Assembly (NCBI GenBank): GCA_012841005.1
Contig: DUVO01000166.1
Location: 1 to 7,848, forward strand
Reading direction: 5' to 3'
Source of the DNA: Bacillota bacterium
GTDB taxonomy: Bacteria > Bacillota > DTU030
Length of the DNA: 7,848 nucleotides
In this document: piece after piece, positions 1-5,655 of the stretch
Layout of the letters: each line of letters opens with the position of its first letter
Numbering within the stretch: the first letter of the stretch is position 1
Notes under the pieces: model-generated
What the model was told of the DNA's origin: nothing
Databases searched by the model: none
Seen by the model: the letters and a program-made list of their open reading frames with translations, nothing else
Program-made: the position numbers and the translations under genes

Positions 1-54
1 CACCGCTCGGGACTTTCACCCTAGAGACAGCGCCCATGCCGGGCGCACCGACAA

Positions 55-81
55 GGCCCGGGTAACCCATAACCCCGGGCC
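55..81 (+). terminator. GC-rich hairpin, possible terminator of an upstream gene
   Basis: An 8-bp perfect stem, GGCCCGGG (55-62) with CCCGGGCC (74-81), encloses an 11-base loop and is followed by the T-rich but interrupted tract CTTTGCTTT (82-90). This looks like a somewhat weak intrinsic terminator for a plus-strand gene lying left of the window. One plus-strand frame open from base 3 ends with TAA at 63-65, inside the loop. It would give only a 20-residue tail that I cannot assign to a family, so I do not call a gene. Confidence 0.45.
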
Positions 82-300
82 CTTTGCTTTAATCTTCAAA
101 TGGGCATTCCCCCTGTTGCTGTTAGCTGTAATAAAATGACATAATAATTGCCTCTGCGCCGTTGCAATTATATTGCCATTCTTTAGAATATATAGAAGGG
201 GAAATCTTTTGCATAGCGAATTATTAATTGACACCTCTTAATACTGGTAGTTCTTGCGAAAGTCAAGCCGCTACTGAACCCAAAACATTGAAGACCCTAA

Positions 301-334
301 ATCAAAAAGAGGACAGGCAAGGGAGAACCTGTCC
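301..334 (-). terminator. Minus-strand intrinsic-terminator-like hairpin
   Basis: GGACAGG (311-317) pairs perfectly with CCTGTCC (328-334) around a 10-base loop. Read on the minus strand, the hairpin is followed directly by TCTTTTTGAT (310-301), the classic stem plus T-run. On the plus strand no T-run follows. No minus-strand protein gene is visible to the right, so it would end either a small RNA from about 340-470 or antisense transcripts entering from the symporter side. The 7-bp stem is short but GC-rich. Confidence 0.4.
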
Positions 335-430
335 GGAACTGAAGGCAAAGAAAAACCGTGCCCAAGACCAGAGCCATAGACCGCCCTGGGCCAAGGGAGC
401 CGGACTCCCTTCAGTGAAAAGTCTCCCTGC
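308..430. ncRNA. Candidate structured RNA segment (strand and family unknown)
   Basis: Several perfect complementary segments are packed together: 311-317 with 328-334 (7 bp); ACTGAAGG 338-345 with CCTTCAGT 408-415 (8 bp); GCCCA 360-364 with TGGGC 387-391, nested inside the previous stem; and AAGGGAG 393-399 with CTCCCTT 405-411, which shares bases with the 8-bp stem and so is mutually exclusive with it. In addition, the loop of the first hairpin (320-326, AGGGAGA) is perfectly complementary to 422-428, which would allow a pseudoknot. I compared it from memory with common Firmicutes riboswitches, T-boxes, 6S and SRP RNA and matched none. It could be a cis-regulatory RNA, a minus-strand small RNA, or a decayed repeat. 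Confidence 0.3.
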
Positions 431-460
431 TGTTAAAAGGTGTTTCCCGGGGTAATGCAA

Positions 461-466
461 TATAAT
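461..466 (+). promoter_or_regulatory. TATAAT -10 box, probable symporter promoter
   Basis: A perfect TATAAT lies 143 bp before the symporter start codon, but no good -35 hexamer is found at 16-18 bp spacing. The TG at 456-457 is placed three bases before the box rather than one, so it is not a standard extended -10. If used, transcription would begin near 473, just before the palindrome at 486-501. An activator may be needed. Confidence 0.35.
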
Positions 467-485
467 CCTTTATTCGTAAGGTAAG

Positions 486-501
486 GGTTTTCCGGAAATC
501 C
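486..501. promoter_or_regulatory. 16-bp palindrome, candidate operator
   Basis: The 10-bp perfect palindrome TTTCCGGAAA (489-498) is flanked by a T/T mismatch and then a GG/CC pair, making a near-perfect 16-bp dyad. It sits about 20 bp downstream of the TATAAT box, where a repressor would block the symporter promoter. The regulator is unknown. Confidence 0.3.
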
Positions 502-525
502 ACAACTGATGAGGGGGTGAGAAAA

Positions 526-552
526 ATGCCACCGGGTCCGGTCAACAGTTAA
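526..552 (+). CDS. Possible 8-residue leader peptide MPPGPVNS
   Basis: An ATG at 526 is preceded by the purine-rich GAGGGGGTGA (511-520) at good spacing and gives eight residues before TAA (550-552). The strong AAAGGAGG (551-558) begins at its stop codon. A second tiny frame, TTG at 573 to TAA at 591-593, would code for six residues and ends where the symporter's own ribosome site begins. The peptide has no run of one amino acid, so it does not look like an attenuation leader. It may be a chance product of purine-rich sequence. Confidence 0.15.
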   Translation: MPPGPVNS

Positions 553-608
553 AGGAGGAATACTGTCTGGAGTTGCTTGAGTTAAAACCTTAAGGGAGGG
601 AATTCAGG

Positions 609-1823
609 ATGCGTAAGCTAGGGCTTCCGTACAAAATCTTGATTGGTATGGCCCTGGGTGCCATCACTGGTTTTATTGTCGGTCCTTCCATTGAGGCAAT
701 CGCTCCCCTTGGCACTGTTTTTCTCCGTTTACTGCGCATGACCATTATCCCCCTTATCTTCTTCTCGGTGGCCAGCGGTGTAGCCAGTGTTGCCAACCTG
801 AACCGTCTTAAAAAGGTTGGTAGTACCTTTATTTATTACTGGGCCATTGCCTCTCTGCTGGCTGCAGCCACCGGCATTGTGTGGACCTTAATTATCAGTC
901 CCGGGGTGGGGATAAGCCTGCCTGCCGCGGAAAGCATGGAAGTGGATGTGGATTTACTCGACAGTGTTATTAGTTGGATTCCTGATAACGTCCCCAAAGC
1001 TTTTGCCGATGGAAACATTATTCAGATCATAGTTTTTGCTTTATTTGCCGGTATCACAGCCGCCCTGTTGGCCCAGACGGAACCCGGCAAAAGGCTTATT
1101 GAACTCTTCGAGGCCGGAAATAACCTTATGGGCCGGATGGTGGGTATAATTCTCAATGTCGCCCCTTACGGTGTCTTTGCCCTCATGGCCAACGTCACGG
1201 GGACCCTGGGGACCATAGTTCTCAAAGGTATAGGCAAATTGCTGCTCACCCAGTATGCCGCCTATGCAACCGTACTAATTGTATTTTATCCCATTATCCT
1301 CAGATTTTTGGCCAATGTGAACCCCATCCAACACTACAGGAATATCTTCCCGGCCATGGTAATGGCCTTTTCCACCCAGAGCAGCAGCGGTACGATTCCC
1401 GTAACTATGGAATGCACCAAGAAGAGGGCTGGAGTTCCCGATGATATTGTCGACCTAATCACCGCACCGGCGGCTACCATCAACATGCATGCCTGTGCCG
1501 CCGAAATGCCCATTTACGCCCTCTTTGCTTCCCAGATCTACGGTATCCCCCTCTCTCCCTTCGATTTTATCATCATCTGTATTCTCGGGGTGATCATGGC
1601 CGCCGGCGTGGCCGGTGTCCCGGGCGGTGGTATTATGATGTCGGCCGTGCTGCTACAGATAATGGGACTGCCGCTGGACATCGTTCCCTGGATAGCCGGC
1701 GTATATGTCCTCATCGATATGCCCAACACCATGCTCAATGTGACAGGCGATACAGTAGGTATGGTTTACACTGCGGCTAAGCTGGGAGAACTGGACCGGG
1801 AGACCTTTGACAGCCCCAAATAA
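609..1823 (+). CDS. Dicarboxylate/amino acid:cation symporter family (SDF/DAACS) protein with atypical binding site
   Basis: This 404-residue membrane protein belongs to the glutamate-transporter fold family (GltP/GltPh type), which moves amino acids or dicarboxylates inward with sodium or protons. The start at 609 is supported by AAGGGAGGG at 592-600. Visible features are the TM2-like segment RLLRMTIIPLIFFS near residues 41-54, the HP1 tip QSSSGT at 257-262, the TM7 segment ATINM at 289-293, the HP2 segment GVPGGG near 337-342, and TM8 with DMPNT at 370-374 and NVTGD at 377-381. Compared with GltPh as I remember it, the TM8 arginine that holds the substrate side-chain carboxylate (R397) is Asn373, the HP1 arginine R276 is Gln257, and the TM7 cation ligand D312 is His294. 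The backbone ligands SSS, N377 and D381 remain. Family membership is firm. The substrate is unknown, and acidic amino acids look unlikely. It appears to be transcribed alone, with a 227 bp gap to the next gene. Confidence 0.93.
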   Translation: MRKLGLPYKILIGMALGAITGFIVGPSIEAIAPLGTVFLRLLRMTIIPLIFFSVASGVASVANLNRLKKVGSTFIYYWAIASLLAAATGIVWTLIISPGVGISLPAAESMEVDVDLLDSVISWIPDNVPKAFADGNIIQIIVFALFAGITAALLAQTEPGKRLIELFEAGNNLMGRMVGIILNVAPYGVFALMANVTGTLGTIVLKGIGKLLLTQYAAYATVLIVFYPIILRFLANVNPIQHYRNIFPAMVMAFSTQSSSGTIPVTMECTKKRAGVPDDIVDLITAPAATINMHACAAEMPIYALFASQIYGIPLSPFDFIIICILGVIMAAGVAGVPGGGIMMSAVLLQIMGLPLDIVPWIAGVYVLIDMPNTMLNVTGDTVGMVYTAAKLGELDRETFDSPK

Positions 1824-1865
1824 GAAATAGTTAACACTCCATGGGTACCGACCTTAGTACCACAG

Positions 1866-1917
1866 GAAGAGGAATCCTGTCGGGCGCCCGCTGCTGCCAG
1901 GCGCAGGATTCCTCTTC
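1866..1917. terminator. Long 14-bp perfect hairpin after the symporter, no T-run
   Basis: Positions 1866-1879 and 1904-1917 form a perfect 14-bp inverted repeat (arms read GAAGAGGAATCCTG and its complement) around a 24-base GC-rich loop. The loop contains its own perfect 10-bp palindrome, CGGGCGCCCG (1881-1890). The hairpin lies 43 bp after the symporter stop, the usual place for a terminator, but neither strand has a following T-run. It could be a T-less terminator, an mRNA 3'-end stabiliser, or a dispersed repeat unit. Confidence 0.5.
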
Positions 1918-1990
1918 ACGTTAACCACCTTCCAACCCCTGTAACTTCTCCACTTCAGACAAGAAATGCCTCGTCCCGGCGACAAAGCTG

Positions 1991-2025
1991 TTTTACCGTT
2001 CAATGGGGTGTTAATAGTGGTAAAA
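1991..2025. promoter_or_regulatory. Dyad before the unknown gene, candidate operator or leader hairpin
   Basis: TTTTACC (1991-1997) is the exact reverse complement of GGTAAAA (2019-2025). Two G-T pairs and one T-A pair extend the RNA stem to 10 bp. The dyad ends six bases before the ribosome site GGAAGGGAG (2031-2039) of the gene at 2051. It could be an operator, or an RNA hairpin affecting translation. I found no convincing promoter hexamer pair in 1924-2050. Confidence 0.3.
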
Positions 2026-2050
2026 ACAAGGGAAGGGAGTATTTAACCCG

Positions 2051-3229
2051 ATGGAAGTTACGATTAGCAAGCATAAGACAGGGTGCATCGGTCTTGTAGG
2101 GCATGTGGGAGTAGGCCATGTCCACAGCCACCTGGGCTTTGTCCAGGATGACTCCGGTGGCCTCGCTGTCGTTGCCTCCCTCCTGCAGAAAGCACTGCCG
2201 GTAGACACCACTGTCCACCGGGTAAACTGCGACCTGAAGCAAAACTGCATCACTGTAACTACCCGGGGAGGTGGCACCGGAGCGGCATCTCCCCGTCGGG
2301 GAATCAGTCCGGCCGAAGCCGAACTCATGCAGGCTGCTGTAGGGCAGGATGCCATTTTTACCCAGAGCCTGGCAGTCCGTACCTTTGGCCGCCTGTACGG
2401 CCAGGGAATTTGGGAAACGCCGGTCGCCTTTCAGTCAGCCCTGGCCCTTTCCGTTATCGATACCTTTGTCCGAAATTACCCCCACCACTGTTTGATAGTG
2501 GACGAAGACATACCCGGCAACCATGGCCGGATTCTCGGCGCCGTTGTCGACATAACTGGCATTCCCGTCTCCATGCTGGCGGTGGTAAACGCTACCGCCG
2601 GGGGCATCGGCCCCAATGAAGATTTGGAAGGCAACATTATGTCTGGTGCCAAGGGTGAGCTAATGGAACGTTTATCCCTGGACAGTATTCCTACTATAGT
2701 GGTGGAGGGCAAAGCATATGTTCCCAGTGTCTGCGCCACCCTTACCGACCTGACCTTTTGGATCCGCGCCCAGGAGAATGTGGACAACACCACCATTGCC
2801 CGCAAGTTGCTGGCAGCAGCTACCCGGCAAAAAATCCCCGCCGGCCTGTCCCTTGACGCCCTTCCCCAGGAAAAGGGAGCTTTGCGCCAGGCTACCTACA
2901 ATTTGGGCCAAAGGATCGCAAACTTAGGACAGTGCCTGGCCCGGGCGGAAAAGGCCGCGGACAAGGTAGCCATTGTGGCTAAACTCGCTACCCTGATTAG
3001 CCAGGATGCCGGCGGCGTAACCTTTATGTCTGATGCCCAACACGAAGTGGTACGTGGAGCCGGCCTTCTTCCCGGAACAGGCGCCGTGTTGTCCTTGCTG
3101 GTCCCACCCTCTTATATCGACTGGTGGAAGATACCCCTGCTAACAGCCGCAGATGTAAACAACTATCTCCGGATAATAACAGTCGCTATTAGTCAGATGA
3201 AGGATCAAGTGGGTAGACCTTCGGTCTAA
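2051..3229 (+). CDS. Conserved-looking protein of unknown function, linked to asparaginase
   Basis: This 392-residue protein has no signal peptide and no clear membrane segment, so it is probably cytoplasmic. I do not recognise its family. The ribosome site GGAAGGGAG (2031-2039) sits 11 bases before ATG, slightly far. Visible motifs are an N-terminal glycine/histidine cluster GHVGVGHVHSH (residues 17-27, with H18, H23, H25 and H27), a glycine-rich TTRGGGTGAASPRRG (70-84), an acidic VDEDIPGNHG (150-159), and NATAGGIGPNEDLEGN (180-195). The last 130 residues are alpha-helical in character and less distinctive. Clustered His, Asp and Glu in conserved-style loops suggest a metal- or nucleotide-using enzyme, but this is a guess. 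It lies 31 bp before an L-asparaginase in the same direction, so a role in amino acid or amide metabolism is plausible. Codon use matches its neighbours, with no sign of recent transfer. Confidence 0.85.
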   Translation: MEVTISKHKTGCIGLVGHVGVGHVHSHLGFVQDDSGGLAVVASLLQKALPVDTTVHRVNCDLKQNCITVTTRGGGTGAASPRRGISPAEAELMQAAVGQDAIFTQSLAVRTFGRLYGQGIWETPVAFQSALALSVIDTFVRNYPHHCLIVDEDIPGNHGRILGAVVDITGIPVSMLAVVNATAGGIGPNEDLEGNIMSGAKGELMERLSLDSIPTIVVEGKAYVPSVCATLTDLTFWIRAQENVDNTTIARKLLAAATRQKIPAGLSLDALPQEKGALRQATYNLGQRIANLGQCLARAEKAADKVAIVAKLATLISQDAGGVTFMSDAQHEVVRGAGLLPGTGAVLSLLVPPSYIDWWKIPLLTAADVNNYLRIITVAISQMKDQVGRPSV

Positions 3230-3260
3230 AAAGCTACAACTTGGGAAAGGAGAAAGAGCA

Positions 3261-4259
3261 ATGAAGAAAATTCTCTTTATCACCACCGGCGGAACTATTG
3301 CCTCCTCACCGGGGGAAGAGGGGCTGGCTCCTGCACAGACCGGGGAAGATTTATTACGGGCGGTGCCCCAGTTAGATCGGCTCTGTCACATAAGTATCTG
3401 CCCTCTGCTGAATATCGACAGTTCCAATATGCAACCGGAAAACTGGGTTACCATAGCCGAGACTGCCTTTACCGCCCTGGACGATTACGATGGGGTGGTA
3501 ATAGCTCACGGCACCGACACCATGGCTTACACAGCTTCGGCCTTAAGCTTTATGCTCCAGAATATCAAGAAACCGGTCATACTCACCGGCTCCCAAATCC
3601 CCATGGGGGAAGCCGGCAGTGATGCCCCCAGGAATATCTATGATGCCTTCTGCGTAGCCTGCGACAACATCCCGGGCGTATATATTGTCTTCGGCGGAAA
3701 AGTTATCAGGGGCTGCCGCGCCTCGAAAATCCACACGACAGATTTCCAGGCCTTTGCCAGCATCAATTGCCCCGACGTGGCCACGGTAGATTCGGGACAC
3801 ATCGCCTACCAACAGCGGCCCACCGGGGCTACCACCGGGTCACCCTCCCTCAATACCAGTCTCTGTCCCCACGTGGCGCTCCTCAAGCTGATCCCGGGTA
3901 CCAGGCCGGAGCTCCTGGACGCTGTAAAGAAGCTGGGCTACCGGGGCCTGGTTATTGAAGGGTTTGGCTTTGGCGGCGTACCCTTTCAAGGCCGCAACTT
4001 GATACCCAAGGTGCAGGAGCTCCTGGCAGCAGGACTGGCTGTGGCCATCACCACCCAGTGCCTCTGGGGCGGCTCTGACCTCACCGTCTATGAAGTCGGC
4101 CAGAAGGCGCTTAAGACCGGGGTGATCCCGACCTCCGACATGGCTACAGAAGCCCTGGTCACTAAACTCATGTGGGCCCTGGGACAAAGCGACGATTTGG
4201 CGGAAGTCACCCGCATCATGCACACCAACTATGCCGGCGAAATAAAGGTTACAGGGTGA
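3261..4259 (+). CDS. ansA: Type I (cytoplasmic) L-asparaginase
   Basis: This enzyme hydrolyses L-asparagine to aspartate and ammonia. The 332-residue length is close to E. coli AnsA (338), and there is no signal peptide, which fits the cytoplasmic type I class. The N-terminal motif ITTGGTIASS (7-16) carries the nucleophile Thr12. The second motif VIAHGTDTMAY contains Thr85 and Asp86. Lys156 in RASKIHTTDFQAFAS completes the usual Thr-Thr-Asp-Lys set, and the substrate-binding serine loop is DSSNM (53-57). LTGSQIPM follows the second motif as expected. The start is set by AAAGGAG (3246-3252). It lies 31 bp after the unknown gene and probably shares its transcript. The 175 bp after it contain no obvious T-run terminator before the hisZ promoter, so some read-through is possible. 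A broader glutaminase/asparaginase activity cannot be excluded by sequence. Confidence 0.93.
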   Translation: MKKILFITTGGTIASSPGEEGLAPAQTGEDLLRAVPQLDRLCHISICPLLNIDSSNMQPENWVTIAETAFTALDDYDGVVIAHGTDTMAYTASALSFMLQNIKKPVILTGSQIPMGEAGSDAPRNIYDAFCVACDNIPGVYIVFGGKVIRGCRASKIHTTDFQAFASINCPDVATVDSGHIAYQQRPTGATTGSPSLNTSLCPHVALLKLIPGTRPELLDAVKKLGYRGLVIEGFGFGGVPFQGRNLIPKVQELLAAGLAVAITTQCLWGGSDLTVYEVGQKALKTGVIPTSDMATEALVTKLMWALGQSDDLAEVTRIMHTNYAGEIKVTG

Positions 4260-4322
4260 CTGTTCCCGGCTTAAGGCCGTCCCCGTCTATCACAGAATAA
4301 CTACAATTGCTTCAAATGGTGG

Positions 4323-4352
4323 TTGACTCCCCGGGGAATAACGTGCTATACT
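4323..4352 (+). promoter_or_regulatory. Sigma-A type promoter of the histidine genes
   Basis: TTGACT (4323-4328) and TATACT (4347-4352) are separated by 18 bp, each one base from consensus. Transcription would start near 4359, leaving a leader of about 75 bases before the hisZ ATG. That is too short for a T-box riboswitch, and no T-box core sequence is present. Dyads overlap the -10 box and the start region. Confidence 0.7.
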
Positions 4353-4390
4353 CGTTTTAGTATGTTAATGCTTTATCATGCTAAAGCATT
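4348..4390. promoter_or_regulatory. Nested dyads over the his promoter start, candidate operator
   Basis: Two inverted repeats follow one another. ATACT (4348-4352) pairs with AGTAT (4359-4363) and overlaps the -10 box. The 9-bp perfect repeat AATGCTTTA (4367-4375) pairs with TAAAGCATT (4382-4390) around a six-base loop. Imperfect direct repeats TATGTTAATGC (4361-4371) and CATGCTAAAGC (4377-4387) are spaced 16 bp apart and match at 8 of 11 bases. This arrangement fits a repressor binding site at the transcription start. No T-run follows the 9-bp stem, so it is not a simple attenuator. Confidence 0.5.
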
Positions 4391-4420
4391 TCTGCCGGGA
4401 GCTACCACTTTTTTTATTAT

Positions 4421-4429
4421 GGGGAGGAG
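4421..4429 (+). promoter_or_regulatory. Ribosome site that sets the hisZ start
   Basis: GGGGAGGAG lies five bases before the ATG at 4435. An in-frame ATG at 4378 exists, but it lies inside the 9-bp dyad with no ribosome site, and its extra 19 residues do not resemble the start of HisZ proteins. Confidence 0.75.
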
Positions 4430-4434
4430 AAAAG

Positions 4435-5655
4435 ATGGCACGGGGAGAGTTGTTACCTGACGGGGTAAGGGATTATTTGGGGGAGGATGCAGAACGCCAC
4501 CGCTACCTGGAAAAAGAACTGAGTGCAGTCTTCAAAAAGTGGGGGTATGATGAAATAATAACCCCCTGTTTTGAGTTTTACGAGCATTTGCAGGCAGGGG
4601 TGGGAAGACGGATTTTGGAAAATGCCTATAAGTTCTGCGACAACCACGGCCGGATCCTGGCCCTCAGACCGGAGATGACCACACCCATTGCCCGGGTTGC
4701 TGCCACATCCCTGGCCGGTGGTTATGGGCCGTGGCGGTTCTTTTATCTGGCCAATGTTTTCCAGGTGCAAAAAGAAGGAAGCGGCCGTCTCCACGAGTTC
4801 TACCAGGCCGGGGGGGAAATATTAGGCATTCCCACAGTTCGTGCCGATGCAGAGATCATTGCCCTGGCCATCGCGTGCCTGGATCAACTGGGTATTACCC
4901 AGTATAAAGTGGGAATCGGCCAGGTGGCCTTTTTACGGTCTATTCTGGCCGGTACTAACCTCACCCGGGAAGAAAGCGAAGAAATAATGCATTGCCTGCA
5001 GGAACGTAATCTGGTCCTCCTGGAAAAAACCCTGCGGGCGGCAAACCTGTCCGGGGAGGAGAGGAATTTCCTCTGGGAGGTCCTGACAAAGAACGGAAAC
5101 GGCAGCTTTGAGGCGGTTTTGCCCAACCTCCTGGCCCGGGTGGGGGAACAAGCCCGGGAAGAACTGCTGCAGGTAGAGGAACTTTTCCGGACCCTGGCGG
5201 CCTACGGGGTAAAAGATAAAATCTACCTGGATCTGGGAATAGTCCGGAATCTCGATTATTATACCGGGGTTATCTTTGAGATTTACGGACCCGGCCTGGG
5301 GCACCCTGTAGGAGGGGGGGGCCGTTACGACCGTCTCCTGGCTAATTTCGGCCGCCCCCTGCCGGCCACAGGTTTTGCCCTGGGCTTTCCCGAACTCCTT
5401 GACCTCTGTAAAACCCAGGGAACCCTTCCCCCGGCACCGGCTACAGATTATTTGGTAATACCGGAACCAGATAATTACATAGCCGCCCTTCTCAAGGCGA
5501 AGGAGCTGCGTCGGGAAGGCTACCGGGTAGAAGTTGAACTCCGCCCGGTTGCCCTGGCCCAAAGCCTCGAATACGCCCACCAGAAGGGAATAAGGGAGGT
5601 ACTCCTCCTGGCGGGGGAGAAAATCGAGATCATACCAGTAACAAAAACGGATTAG
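4435..5655 (+). CDS. hisZ: HisZ, regulatory subunit of ATP phosphoribosyltransferase
   Basis: HisZ is a catalytically dead relative of histidyl-tRNA synthetase that binds short-form HisG and is needed for its activity and histidine feedback. From ATG 4435 it has 406 residues. The class II synthetase core is clear: LPDGVRDYLG near the N-terminus, RPEMTTPIAR at 78-87, LDYYTG at 273-278, and motif 3 GGGGRYD at 293-299. Synthetase catalytic residues are missing. The motif 2 arginine and glutamate (FRxE) read FQVQ (109-112), and the motif 3 GLER reads GFPE (317-320), so this is HisZ rather than HisS. The histidine-site arginine before NLDYYTG is kept, which fits a histidine-sensing role. After motif 3 about 80 residues remain that resemble part of the HisRS anticodon-binding domain (from about 340, ATDYLVIPEPDN onward). 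It is the first gene of the his group, 225 bp before hisG. Confidence 0.93.
   Translation: MARGELLPDGVRDYLGEDAERHRYLEKELSAVFKKWGYDEIITPCFEFYEHLQAGVGRRILENAYKFCDNHGRILALRPEMTTPIARVAATSLAGGYGPWRFFYLANVFQVQKEGSGRLHEFYQAGGEILGIPTVRADAEIIALAIACLDQLGITQYKVGIGQVAFLRSILAGTNLTREESEEIMHCLQERNLVLLEKTLRAANLSGEERNFLWEVLTKNGNGSFEAVLPNLLARVGEQAREELLQVEELFRTLAAYGVKDKIYLDLGIVRNLDYYTGVIFEIYGPGLGHPVGGGGRYDRLLANFGRPLPATGFALGFPELLDLCKTQGTLPPAPATDYLVIPEPDNYIAALLKAKELRREGYRVEVELRPVALAQSLEYAHQKGIREVLLLAGEKIEIIPVTKTD

Larger units (their letters stand above)
83..608. other. Long non-coding leader/intergenic region upstream of the symporter
   Basis: I see no convincing protein gene here. The reading frames of 70-75 residues on either strand have low-complexity, non-protein-like translations and no good ribosome site. 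The part at about 120-260 is AT-rich and holds weak promoter-like pairs, such as TTGCAA (162-167), 16 bp, TAGAAT (184-189), and an isolated TTGACA (228-233) with no matching -10 box. The part at about 305-430 is rich in complementary segments and is listed separately. The part at 456-608 holds a TATAAT box, a palindrome, two tiny reading frames and several Shine-Dalgarno-like purine runs. This is unusually long for a simple transporter leader, so it may carry RNA regulation or the remains of an old insertion. Confidence 0.6.

Noticed and set aside
16..234. Minus-strand frame of 72 residues starting at GTG
   Set aside because: The translation is not protein-like, the ribosome site is weak, and it runs through the GC-rich hairpin at 55-81.
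299..440. Minus-strand frames here read partly like protein tails (for example one ending LFDLGSSMFWVQ), suggesting a transposase remnant
   Set aside because: They are short, have no start, and I recognise no transposase motif or flanking terminal repeats; kept only as part of the structured-segment finding.
228..455. Plus-strand frame of 75 residues starting at TTG
   Set aside because: It has no ribosome site, an unusual composition, and lies within the stem-rich segment; better explained as non-coding.
1841..1924. 27-codon ATG frame after the symporter
   Set aside because: It has no ribosome site and is formed by the hairpin sequence at 1866-1917.
4378..4434. Upstream in-frame ATG extending hisZ by 19 residues
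   Set aside because: It lies in the promoter dyad without a ribosome site, whereas the ATG at 4435 has an excellent one and a family-like N-terminus.
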